This document shows positions 1 to 7,904 of a stretch of 12,452 nucleotides of DNA, in pieces; positions within the stretch are counted from its first letter, which is position 1; every line of letters starts with the position of its first letter. Under the pieces are notes generated by a model that was not told where the DNA came from, searched no databases, and saw only the letters and a program-made list of their open reading frames with translations. The stretch lies in NCBI GenBank assembly GCA_003024985.2, contig PXIH01S0003095.1. The stretch is one strand, 5' to 3'. Origin of the DNA: Euperipatoides rowelli. Lineage: Eukaryota; Onychophora; Udeonychophora; Euonychophora; Peripatopsidae. The position numbers and the translations under genes are program-made.

Positions 1-172
1 ACAAAATATATTTTGAGTCTTTGAAAATAAAAAAATAGTGATTGAAGCATATTTGAATATAATAAATTTTTTGGATTTGAGATACAAAATGGCGATTCTG
101 AATCAACTTTGGAGTGCAACTACTAAATTTAAAATGGCGATTGAGAATCGACATTGGAGTGGAAAGGGTTAA
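1..172. mobile_element. Right end of a TTAA-flanked piggyBac-like non-autonomous element (cut by window start)
   Basis: The sequence ends in GGAGTGGAAAGGG (156-168) followed directly by TTAA (169-172). Read in reverse this is TTAA-CCCTTTCCACTCC, the layout of piggyBac-superfamily ends, which insert at TTAA and start with CC(C/T)TT. The same tip and subterminal sequence occurs at the left end of the complete copy at 4000-4240: CCCTTTCCACTC, then a similar TGTC-ATT stretch, then a CATTTTAA block. No transposase coding is visible, so this is a MITE-type copy or the end of a longer element whose left part lies outside the window. Family assignment is inferred from tip and target site only. Confidence 0.6.
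85..161. repeat. Two subterminal direct repeats of about 31 bp
   Basis: The segment at 85-115 (AAAATGGCGATTCTGAATCA...) recurs at 131-161 (AAAATGGCGATTGAGAATCG...) with only a handful of differences and a 46-bp offset. The inner copy ends in TTGGAGTG, which is also the beginning of the terminal repeat, so the outer unit overlaps the element's tip. Such subterminal repeats are typical transposase-binding sites in cut-and-paste elements; that role is inferred. Confidence 0.7.
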
Positions 173-749
173 GGTAACCACCACTGTCAAACAGATATAA
201 AATTAAGAACTATCAGAACTAAATTGTGTTTATGACTCTTTTATAAATAACTGTCAGCTCTGAAATAAGTTCATATTTACTGTATATTGGCAGTAGCTAA
301 CTTTTAGCACATGCTTGTTATTCACTGTGAAAAATTAGATTTTTTTTGCACCACAATTTGAAATTAAAATGTCTGCATATATTTAATTTCAATGATTATG
401 TTAATAATTTTTTTATTTAAAAAAATATAAATGCTATGTAAATAATTATTTTTAGTCAATAAGCCTGATTAAGCTTGTTATTTTTTGTATTTCTATTTGT
501 TTAAGGAAATAATTTATAGCATCATGTAATCTAGGATTAGGTTCTATTGGTTTTTTTTAGTAAGCTTTCGTTCACAGTCCACTCTCAAAAATAGTTTGAC
601 AACTTTGTATAATACTTTGATTGCTCATTTATTATCATTTTTCAGAATTAGTTTTTGATATTTTAGTTGGCACATTATACATACAAATACTTTAATATTG
701 AATAAATGTTTCAGGTTTTTAAAGTTTAATTGCCTAAGGACTAGAAATG

Positions 750-784
750 ATAAATAACACAAGTTGATTTTCCAAGTTATTTAT
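750..784. repeat. Inverted repeat, 9-bp perfect stem
   Basis: ATAAATAAC (750-758) is followed after 17 bases by its exact reverse complement GTTATTTAT (776-784). The stem is AT-rich and could arise by chance in this composition. Nothing else marks it as functional. Confidence 0.4.
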
Positions 785-797
785 TACACAAATACTC

Positions 798-814
798 CTC
801 CCTTCATAAGGGAG
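798..814. repeat. Small perfect hairpin, GC-containing
   Basis: CTCCCTT (798-804) and AAGGGAG (808-814) are perfect complements around the three-base loop CAT. A 7-bp stem with four G-C pairs is less expected by chance here than an AT-only stem. It sits 13 bases after the 750-784 inverted repeat, so the two may be the remains of one structured element. No family is recognised. Confidence 0.45.
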
Positions 815-1540
815 ACAAGCTTTTAAGTTTTAAGAACTAGTTGATTACATTTTAAAAATTGTCAAGAATTAAACTCATAATTTCTCTCTCATACAAATCT
901 ACGAATTTGATTAACTTTCTTATGATTTTTCCAATGCATTAGATGTTTGATGTTCTTTCTTAACTTTCTTATATTAATTTTATATACTAATAGCATCAAA
1001 ATAATAGCTATATAAAATAATTGATTGTTATAATGGTTTACATTAGGAGTAAATTCAAAATTAAGAAGCATTTATTGATTTAACTCAACAAATTAATTTA
1101 TAAGAGTTGTTAATTGGGCTAAATCCATTTTATAAAATGTTAGCAGATAAAGTCTTGCTAATTAAAACCACAACTGGCAATGATATTGTATTTTTTTTTT
1201 CTGGCCAATATAAACATAAGACAGTCAATAATTAAAGTTCTATAATTGTTTCTTTCTTCGACTATTAAAAGGTCACTAATTGGAAAGGAAAAGTTTGAGA
1301 TAATAGTTGCTCATAAGAGAGCCATATTGTGATAATTTCTTATTAAGTTTGGTGGATTTTGAGATGGCATTGGTCTGTGAATAGAATATAGCCTACTACT
1401 GGATTTTGGTAGAATAATATATGACTACAAACAACTCTAGCTGTTGAACTGTATGGAAATAAGACCTCTAAATGTTAAGGCACAAGGATTGGCAACTAAA
1501 GACAATCAGATTGATAGCTGAGAGCAAACAAACCAGAACA

Positions 1541-1613
1541 GTTACATTCTATAACTTTGCTGTTTGACAGTTTGTCTCAAGCTGTCAACATCATAACATT
1601 AGAATGTTTTAAC
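1541..1613. repeat. Compound hairpin of about 73 nt
   Basis: The outer arms are GTTACATTCTA (1541-1551) and TAGAATG-TTT-TAAC (1600-1613), complementary apart from a three-base bulge. The inner arms TTGACAG (1564-1570) and CTGTCAA (1582-1588) are perfect around an 11-base loop. The arms are separated by an unpaired internal loop of roughly 11-12 bases on each side. The overall shape is a two-storey stem-loop. It might be a decayed MITE or a transcribed hairpin. The large internal loop argues against a canonical microRNA precursor. Confidence 0.4.
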
Positions 1614-2154
1614 AAGAGTCTAAAGATCTACAATTATTTATTATGAGTTTTTTAAAAATTATTTTGCAAATGTATTTCTTTTTATTAGAAAAAAAATAGT
1701 ATTTTTTTAATTGCTATTGCCATTCTTCATTTTAAAAGATTTTTTAGGATTATTTTTTTCTATTTAACTCTTGAGATATCCCAAACCCATTAGATGGTAT
1801 TGCTTGAACTTCCCTAAATACCCCAGGCACCTATTGCGGTTTTACTTGCAGTATATTTACTAAATTAGGGGATAGAGAAGCTATTTTTTTTATATAATTT
1901 TTCAATACTCACATTTTATTTACATATATTTTTTTCTCCTATTGCAAGATATATTTTATTTTACATAATAATGTTCATGTAAAGCACTTTTGATACTAGA
2001 AGAGAGAAAAAGCTGGTGTTTCATAAAAGTTGATAGTAAATTCAGCCAGCATCTTGTGTTAATTATCTCGCATCCCCATCCCCTCCTCCTCTCCATTCAT
2101 ATAAGAAATGAGAAGCAGTATTTTTATTTTTCAAATTGAATGCTTTTTTAAATA

Positions 2155-2181
2155 GGGAAGGGGGGTGGGGTAAATAATGGG
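2155..2181 (+). other. G-rich block with quadruplex potential
   Basis: Four G-runs occur in 27 bases: GGG (2155-2157), six G (2160-2165), GGGG (2167-2170) and GGG (2179-2181), with loops of 2, 1 and 8 bases. This fits a relaxed G-quadruplex pattern and stands out in a very AT-rich background. It lies about 70 bp upstream of the candidate exon at 2251. Any role is speculative. Confidence 0.45.
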
Positions 2182-2250
2182 TTGTGCCTAAATATGAATC
2201 TAATGAATTTCACTTGCAAGTGCATTCTTTTTTTTTTTAAATGTTTTCAG

Positions 2251-2317
2251 GGGTATGCTTCAATGGTAGTTATGTGCCTACCATATATTACTGCAAAGCA
2301 AGACCTGAAGGCCCCTG
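2251..2317 (+). CDS. Candidate small exon, unrecognised
   Basis: A good-looking splice acceptor precedes this segment: a long T tract (about 2229-2238), then AAATGTTTTCAG ending at 2250. A plausible donor, CCTG|GTGATT, follows with GT at 2318-2319. The 67-bp stretch is visibly GC-richer than its surroundings. Two frames are open. One reads GYASMVVMCLPYITAKQDLK... and continues to a stop at 2338-2340, so it could instead be a 29-residue terminal coding exon. The other reads VCFNGSYVPTIYYCKARPEG... and stops just after the putative donor. I recognise neither as a known protein. The evidence is splice-like context and composition only. It could equally be a chance open stretch. Confidence 0.25.
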
Positions 2318-2821
2318 GTGATTTTTTATTCATTGAATAACATGCAAAGAGAAAAAATGGAATTATTTAAAATGTAATTTTTATATGCTTTTCAATTTAC
2401 ACATGGTTGTGACTAGGCCCAGCCTTACAGTCTTCATGGCAAATAAAATCTACCGTATATATTTTTTCATTTTTGATCATTTTAATGGGCTTTTACAGCT
2501 TGCAGTAGGAAATATGAAGAGAAGGGTTGCACAAAAATTTAAATCATTTCCAATGTTTAGAGAATTTATTGGGAGTGTGCATTTAACCTTTGAGTGAGCG
2601 CGCCCAAATTCTTAACATGAGTAGGCACGTGTCGTAATTTTTACGTCTCATAGAATCCTATGTATTAAAATGCAATAACTAAAATAACTTTTAAATATGA
2701 GTAATAATGAAATTATTTCTTACATTTATTCTATATTTTGTTAAAGTTTGTTATTTTTTTTGTTCAGTTGAGATTTTTAATACTAATTTAAAATTATATC
2801 ATAAATTCCTGCAATTAAAAC

Positions 2822-2849
2822 AAATCTACAAATGCTAATATGTAGATTT
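2822..2849. repeat. Perfect 9-bp hairpin beside the large palindrome
   Basis: AAATCTACA (2822-2830) and TGTAGATTT (2841-2849) are exact complements around the loop AATGCTAATA. The 11-mer AATGCTAATAT starting in this loop recurs exactly at the centre of the neighbouring palindrome (2956-2966), suggesting a shared origin. Confidence 0.55.
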
Positions 2850-2852
2850 TAT

Positions 2853-3078
2853 TTTTTATTTTTGTAATTTTCTTTAGTATCAAATAAAGTTTGCTTGAAA
2901 AAAAAATGACGTAAATATGTATTGAAGAAAGCAAGTTACGTAAACAAAATTATATAATGCTAATATCATTAGCCTATATAATTTTGTGATATAGGCTACG
3001 TTTGTTTTCTACAATATTTACGGCACTTTTTTTCAAGCAAACTTTATTTGATACTAAAGAAAATTACAAAAATAAAAA
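2853..3078. repeat. 226-bp palindrome with a perfect 52-bp terminal stem
   Basis: Positions 2853-2904 are the exact reverse complement of 3027-3078 over all 52 bases. Inside, the arms diverge (a GTAAATAT block still matches on both sides). They pair again at the centre: CAAAATTATATA against TATATAATTTTG, and GCTAAT against ATTAGC around a three-base loop ATC near 2965. The whole unit would fold into one long hairpin. It lies within the 2587-3566 element and could be that element's own foldback core or a separate foldback MITE inserted into it. No coding is present. Confidence 0.85.
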
Positions 3079-3125
3079 CTAAAAATGAAATAAAAAATTT
3101 ACTAATTTTACAAATTATAAATAAT

Positions 3126-3201
3126 ATTCAGATTAGGCTAGATATACAGGTAGACTATAAGTATATTATAGTCTACCTGTATTACATTATCTAATCTGAA
3201 T
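3126..3201. repeat. Second palindrome with 16-bp and 10-bp perfect stems
   Basis: ATACAGGTAGACTATA (3144-3159) pairs perfectly with 3167-3182 around a seven-base spacer. Outside it, ATTCAGATTA (3126-3135) pairs perfectly with TAATCTGAAT (3192-3201), with short mismatched stretches between the two stems. The hairpin contains the TAGGCTA and TAGACTATA words common in this window. It lies 47 bp from the 226-bp palindrome, inside the same TTAA-flanked element. Confidence 0.8.
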
Positions 3202-3658
3202 TATTCATTTTTCTACATTCTAAACAAAGTATTTCTGTTTGTGTCATTTGCAGTAAATAAATTATATTGATAGCATTTCATAGAAGCTGACNTTCNTTTC
3301 TTTTCCATTATACAATACAAAAAAAAAAAAATCTTACATCAGCGAGCATGTGACGTAAAATTTATGTCTGGACACATTTTTACAAAGAATTCTAAAAATT
3401 AACTATAAAATGAACTATGTGCATGGTAAAAACCTATCAATATTGTAGTGGGGGGTTAGTTTTAAGAATAGAGGGCAGAGATAAACCCACAAGACTATAC
3501 ACATAGACACATTTTATAAAAATTAGGATTTGTTGCAAAATTTACGACTGCGCGCCCGCTCGAAGGTAAATGTCAAGACAAGTCTTACTTTTAACATTTT
3601 CAGTGGTTCACTTAAATTCAGATGTTTTGCTACATTTTTTGAAATGGAGGAATGAACA

Positions 3659-3670
3659 GGGGGGGGGGGG
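3659..3670 (+). repeat. G12 homopolymer
   Basis: Twelve consecutive G residues lie shortly after the right end of the 2587-3566 element. Long G runs are unstable in replication and sequencing, so the exact count may be unreliable. Confidence 0.8.
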
Positions 3671-3999
3671 TGGAATTTTGTGGTAATTTTGGATTAATCA
3701 ATAGAAAATAAATAAATACAACACTTTTATTGAAGGAATAAAGTAAAAAATTTATGGGTGCTTTACATTTTTATTTTTCAATTTTATTTTCTTCCCCTAT
3801 TTTTAGTAAGAGGTTATTAATCCTTTCATTTTTTTTTAATGCTAACTGTGCTTTAATTTTCTATTTTTTTTTTTTTTGTTTTTGTTAAATCAAAGAAGAT
3901 AACAAAGTAATATTGTTAAGCAACTAAAGAATTTACAGTAATTTTCTTCTTATAACATATTTGTATAACATACCTATAAATGATCTTAATTTTTTGTAA

Positions 4000-4240
4000 C
4001 CCTTTCCACTCAAACTATGTCAATTATGTAATTATTGGCATTTTAAGAATTGCTGTTTCAATCCGTTTTTTTCTCTTTACAATTTAACAATCATTGTTAC
4101 ATTGTTAACCACAAAAATGCTTCAAATTAATAAAATTTATGTTAAAAAAAACTAAAATATATCTGTTTTTAAATATACCAAACGATTTTAAAAAATTTGG
4201 AATATAACTAAACCAATTAAAATAATTGGAATGGAAAGGG
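4000..4240. mobile_element. Complete 241-bp TTAA-flanked piggyBac-like MITE
   Basis: The left tip CCCTTTCCACTCAAA starts at 4000 after GTAA (3996-3999, one base from TTAA). The right tip ends GGAATGGAAAGGG at 4240 and is followed by TTAA (4241-4244). The inverted ends match at about 15 of the first 20 positions. The left subterminal sequence aligns with the element end at 1-168: TGTC, ATT and CATTTTAA blocks in the same order. The interior is AT-rich and non-coding, as expected for a MITE mobilised by a transposase encoded elsewhere. Confidence 0.65.
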
Positions 4241-4883
4241 TTAACTTCTTAATTTAATACTCAAACTTTGTATAACTGTAGCACAAGGTACATTATTGTA
4301 TTAGATTTGATGTAGCAAACTATAGACTTATATTTATTTGTATAATACTTGTGTTATATGTGGAGAAATTGTAAGTTAATTTTAAAATGATTGATTTGCT
4401 GTAAAATTAAATTTTTATATTAAAATTGTATGCATTTTTTTTTCAATACATTTTATTTTGGAACTTTATACGGTATGGAAATTGCATTTTTGTTTTGTTT
4501 TTTTGAATTATTGTTAGTTTTTAAGGCTATTTAAGAGATGTCATATTTTCACTATGAGTTATCTGTGGAAACCAGATCTTACAAATTTCAGAAGATAAAA
4601 AGATGAGCCAGCAAAAAGAATCATGTGAACGAATACCAATTAGCATGAACTTGATCCATGGAATTGGAAATAAGTTAACATGGATTCACTTGGCTATAAA
4701 TGAAAATCAACAAACCAGTATCTTGAAGAGAAATACATAATCTTTGGAAAATTAAAAGACATGGCAAACTGTTCAGCTTCCATGAAGGAAAGACTAGTGA
4801 AAGCTTCTTTTACTACTACTTATGGTTTAATGATTTGTCTTAAAAATAATACTAATTCAGACTTTTTACAAGTTATTTTGCAG
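4241..4883. other. Stretch without a firm gene; two short open frames
   Basis: The first 300 bases are AT-rich and featureless. From about 4550 the composition becomes more balanced. A 45-codon frame (4603-4740) begins MSQQKESCERIPISM and has a weak acceptor-like TTTCAG just upstream (4586-4591). Its phase does not join cleanly to the candidate exon at 4884, and the translation is not recognised. It is left as a possibility only. Confidence 0.3.
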
Positions 4884-4992
4884 AATAGCCGAATATGGAA
4901 TAGTTTCAAGTCTACACCAAGTCTCCATTTACCAATGAAACGACCAAGACTGTCTACCAACCTTCCAGAAGCTGCACAGTTATTACAGATGA
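4884..4992 (+). CDS. Candidate exon within a 102-residue open frame, unrecognised
   Basis: This stretch lies inside an open frame starting at ATG 4761 and ending at TGA 5067-5069 (102 residues). A splice-acceptor-like sequence, TTTTTACAAGTTATTTTGCAG, ends at 4883. A possible weak donor, GATGA|GTGATT, follows with GT at 4993-4994. The segment is about 41% GC against roughly 25% around it. Of its three forward frames only one is open. That frame contains a basic-proline patch, LHLPMKRPRL, followed by STNLPEAAQLLQM. After 4992 the translation turns into low-complexity L/F/N sequence typical of non-coding DNA here, which fits an exon-intron edge. I do not recognise the protein. It may be a chance frame, a pseudogene fragment or one exon of a gene extending outside the window. 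Confidence 0.25.
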
Positions 4993-5069
4993 GTGATTAT
5001 TCTTATAAATCAAATTTATTTCTTAACTTTGAAGTGTTAATATTTGAAAAACTTTTTCTCTTAAACTGA

Positions 5070-5551
5070 TATAGCCTACTGTATGTAGTAATTCTATCTT
5101 TGCAAGCACAATGGTTAGCCTTGAGGACTATTCTTCCAGTTAATCAGCCTATTGCTACGAGCCAAGCTGAATAATGACATTGTATAGCCTTAATTTCTTT
5201 TCCTTTCTTTTTTAATATTGAATTGTAGAACGTATAATTTTTATTTATAAAAGTTACATGTCAAGAGTATTATGAGTTTTACGCAAAAGAATTTTGCAAA
5301 ATTTGCTGTAAATATGTACACAAATAGTAGACCTTTAGGCAACTGATTTCCAAAAATTGTGTAATCTTTAATAAGAATTAAATATTTTTATAAATGTTGA
5401 TGAAATCAAATACATTTTTAAAAATTGATATAAATTATATTATTTAATTCTTAACTCAGTTACATTGATTGATTAATTTCAAAAAGGTGATGAGTAGCAT
5501 GTTGCTCAGATGTAGGATATATATACATNATATAGCCTATATGCACTGTAT

Positions 5552-5560
<9 letters not shown>
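5070..5560. other. AT-rich stretch without a gene
   Basis: Nothing coding or repetitive was recognised apart from a palindromic 14-mer TACTGTATGTAGTA at 5077-5090, which recurs at 6481-6494 and with one change at 10059-10072. The stretch ends in TA/CA-rich sequence leading into the microsatellite. Confidence 0.5.

Positions 5561-5584
<24 letters not shown>
5561..5584. repeat. (CA)12 microsatellite
   Basis: Twelve uninterrupted CA units are preceded by imperfect TA/CA sequence with an N at 5529. The array directly abuts the left end of the TIR element that begins at about 5586. The other end of that element is also bordered by TGTATATACACA sequence. Confidence 0.95.
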
Positions 5585-5761
5585 TTAGAGCCTTGATTTG
5601 AGTCATTTCGATTTCCATTGTTTTTCAATGCGTTGTTGATCATTTTTTTTTTTTTTCATTTTGCGTTGTTATTTTCATCATTGCGTCATCTGCAAGCAAA
5701 AAAAAATTGTTACACATTGAAACAGGAATTCCAATTGTGTAATACATTATTGTATTTGGGA

Positions 5762-6420
5762 TGCAGGAATAGAATTTCTTAACTTTTTCCAATGTTAGGG
5801 CTATAGTGTAATAATTCTAGAAATCAGATTTTTTAAATAAGATCTTAAAGATTTCCTTTTCAAGATATATAGTCTGTATTTAGTATATATTTTGGCAAAA
5901 ATGACCTTTTTATATAAATGTTAAAAATATCTGAATTTATGGAATAGGGTGCTGAAATTGAATTCTGAACATTTTCCAATGTGTTTGTCCTATTGCATAA
6001 TAGGCTAATTCTGGAAATCAGATTTTAACATAAGATCTTAAACAATTCATTTTCAAGATATAAAGCATGTATTTTGTACAGTATATATTTGGCAAACATG
6101 ACCTTTTTATATAAATGTTAGCAACATCTGAATATTTGGACTGGGGTTCTTGAATTGAATTCTGAACATTTTCCAATTATGTTTGGCCTATAGCGTAATA
6201 ATTCTGGAAATCATATTTTTAAAATAAGATCTTAAACATTTCTTTATTATATAGCATATAGGCCTATTTCATATATTTTTTGGCAAACCTGACCATTTTA
6301 TATAAATGTTAAAAATATAAGACTGGGGTACAGCAATTGAATTTCTTAACATTGTCCTATGATAAGTCTATAGAATAATAATTCTGAAAATGAGATTTTT
6401 TTAAAGTTAAACAATTATGA
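5762..6420. repeat. Tandem array of about 3.5 units of 183-197 bp
   Basis: A 20-mer, ACCTTTTTATATAAATGTTA, occurs at 5904-5923 and 6101-6120 exactly (offset 197) and with one change at 6292-6311 (offset 191). A second 20-mer, GAATTCTGAACATTTTCCAA, occurs at 5960-5979 and 6157-6176 (offset 197), with diverged versions near 5774-5793 and 6341-6360. Blocks such as AATAATTCT-GAAATCA, ATAAGATCTTAAA and TTTGGCAAA recur in the same order in each unit. The last unit is cut short near 6420. Units two and three are the most alike. This is satellite-like DNA inside a TIR element. Confidence 0.85.
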
Positions 6421-6480
6421 ATACAATACTTTTTTTTTAATAAATTTGATAAAATCCTATTTTTTTTATTAAAAAAAGAG

Positions 6481-6494
6481 TACTGTATGTAGTA
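6481..6494. repeat. Palindromic 14-mer TACTGTATGTAGTA
   Basis: TACT and AGTA flank a short centre, giving a small hairpin (GTACT...AGTAC with one flanking base on each side). The identical 14-mer is at 5077-5090, and TACTGTATGCAGTA is at 10059-10072. The copy here lies in the right subterminal region of the 5586-6613 element. Confidence 0.6.
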
Positions 6495-6620
6495 CAGGAA
6501 CCTATTTCTTTCATTATAATGTATTCCTATGGAAAATTTTGTCTCAATTTGCATCATTTCGCTTTGCGTCGTATATTTTCAGGAACCAAACTACAACGCA
6601 AATCGAGGTTCTAGTGTATA

Positions 6621-7544
6621 TACACAAATTTTTACACACAAATTTTATTTCTTCTACACTAAAATTAGATTGTATAAGGTTTATATAACTGCAAAAGAAA
6701 AGATAATGTGACAGATGAACAGTTAAAACACTTTGAACATGTTTTGATGTAGAGACGTCAACCATCTTTTAAAAATGTATTAAAATCTTCCAACTGTTTA
6801 AATGTTACAAGAGACCTATTATTTCATGTATATTTAACATTTGGTACTTAAATATCACAGTCATTTATAAGTTTATGGTAACTCACAAACAGTCAACAGG
6901 CAAATATTGTGAAATTGTTTTTGCGCCTCTATGCATAAACTCAATTTGCAAAAGAAAATATGGTAAATTAAGTTAGCTTTTATAATTATTATCCAAAAGA
7001 AACTTGAAATGGTTAACAGTTGTGTTTTTTTTTTCATAAAATATGTTAAACTTATGTTAGGCATAACTTACACTTAAAACAACACTAATTAATGTCATTT
7101 AATGTATGTAGAGAATATCTTTCATGTGTTGTTTTAATAAATTCAATAGCCATCTAGAGAGATTTACAGGTCTATACATCAATTAGCTATCTTATTAGGT
7201 TAAGTAGACTTTCATAAACATAATGAAGAACTTAAAAAGCCTGCAAGCTTGAACAGTTAAAAGACAATAATAGAATTTTGTTCCAGCCTTATGGGGAAAT
7301 CCTTATTAAATTTTTTTTTTAAATAATAGAGTTAAATGTGACTAATTATAATATTTCTAAACATGAAATAATCCAAAATTAATTATATCCATTTCATAAA
7401 ACAAACAGAACAATAATTTTTTAAGAAAAAAAAAAAAGGAAAATATTAAAATAATCATGTTACAAAAAACATTAACAAACAGAAAAGGATTGAAATATCT
7501 AGTGAATAGACATCTCTATCAACCATTTTCAAATCTAAGTGAAA
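6621..7544. other. AT-rich stretch without a gene
   Basis: Only short chance frames occur (for example minus 6873-7064), with low-complexity translations. There is no RNA gene, repeat family or element end I can support. The right part contains A-runs and precedes the 3' end of the minus-strand LINE. Confidence 0.5.
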
Positions 7545-7589
7545 TTTATTTATTTATTTATTTCGTAAAATGTTAAGTCGATGAGACTT
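7545..7589 (-). repeat. LINE 3' terminus: hairpin plus (AAAT)n tail
   Basis: On the minus strand the element ends with AAGTC-TCATC-GACTT (7589-7575, a perfect 5-bp stem), then AACATTTTACG, then nearly five AAAT units (7563-7545). A 3' stem-loop followed by a short tandem tail rather than poly(A) is common in CR1/L2/Jockey-like LINEs, where the reverse transcriptase recognises the RNA 3' end. This fixes the orientation and the 3' boundary. Confidence 0.75.
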
Positions 7590-7904
7590 GTAACAGAAAA
7601 TGAAAAACAATACAGGAATACAACCAGGTTGAAATCAATGTTGGTAACAAAACGAATTTAGAAAAATTGTTAAGTTTTATAGTTTAACAAACTACATGCA
7701 AAAACTTATTAGAAATAATCAAACATTACAAAAAAAAAAAAAATTAAAACTCATAAAATAAAAAGAGATAGAAAAACAAAGCTAAACATGCAGAGTTACA
7801 ATAAAATCTGATATCCAAATAGAATAACCATGACCAAAATTCAACCCGATCATAATAATTCAAGACGAATAGGCTAGTATAAAAAGTATAATTCAAATAA
7901 AGAG

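Larger units (their letters stand above)
173..1540. other. Long AT-rich stretch without a recognisable gene
   Basis: No convincing coding region, RNA gene or mobile-element end was found. Short open frames occur (for example a 60-codon minus-strand frame at 889-1071), but they are low-complexity I/N/K/L-rich translations expected by chance at this base composition. The only structured pieces are two small inverted repeats listed separately (750-784 and 798-814). Confidence 0.6.
2587..3566. mobile_element. TTAA-type piggyBac-like non-autonomous element, about 980 bp
   Basis: The left tip is TTAA (2583-2586) followed by CCTTTGAGTGAGCGCGC (2587-2603). The right tip is GCGCGCCCGCTCGAAGG (3550-3566) followed by TAAA (3567-3570), a one-base decay of TTAA. 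The two 17-bp ends are inverted copies with three differences, all transitions, and are strikingly GC-rich in an AT-rich window. A subterminal motif like GTCGTAATTTT recurs near both ends (2631-2641 forward; 3539-3549 as reverse complement). A longer related stretch is directly repeated at 2627-2648 and 3348-3369 (17 of 22 positions). No transposase coding is present, and the interior consists mainly of two large palindromes. Superfamily assignment rests on target site and tips. Confidence 0.65.
5586..6613. mobile_element. TIR element of about 1.03 kb with a satellite-like core
   Basis: The left end TTAGAGCCTTGATTTGAGT (5585-5603) and the reverse complement of the right end, CTAGAACCTCGATTTGCGT (6596-6614), are recognisably the same sequence. 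Nineteen of 25 positions match when flanks are included. Subterminal GATTTG(C/A)GT-like words recur inside both ends. The right subterminal region (about 6484-6600) contains an 18-mer, AATGTATTCCTATGGAAA (6518-6535), found exactly in inverted orientation at 11174-11191 in a second element. The centre is occupied by a tandem array. No transposase coding is visible. The superfamily is not recognised; a non-autonomous DNA transposon is inferred. Confidence 0.6.

Noticed and set aside
889-1071. 60-residue minus-strand open frame
   Set aside because: Low-complexity I/L/N/K translation in very AT-rich DNA, with no motif or splice context.
2385-2597. 70-residue plus-strand open frame
   Set aside because: Runs into the terminal repeat of the 2587-3566 element, has no recognisable domain, and ordinary composition for the region.
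2907-3358. TGACGTAA words resembling CREB/ATF sites (2907-2914, 3351-3358)
   Set aside because: They lie in the palindrome and subterminal repeats of a transposon, so repetition there reflects element structure rather than a regulatory region.
6357-6765. Overlapping open frames on both strands
   Set aside because: They fall in the end of the tandem array and the right arm of the TIR element, so they are by-products of repeat sequence.
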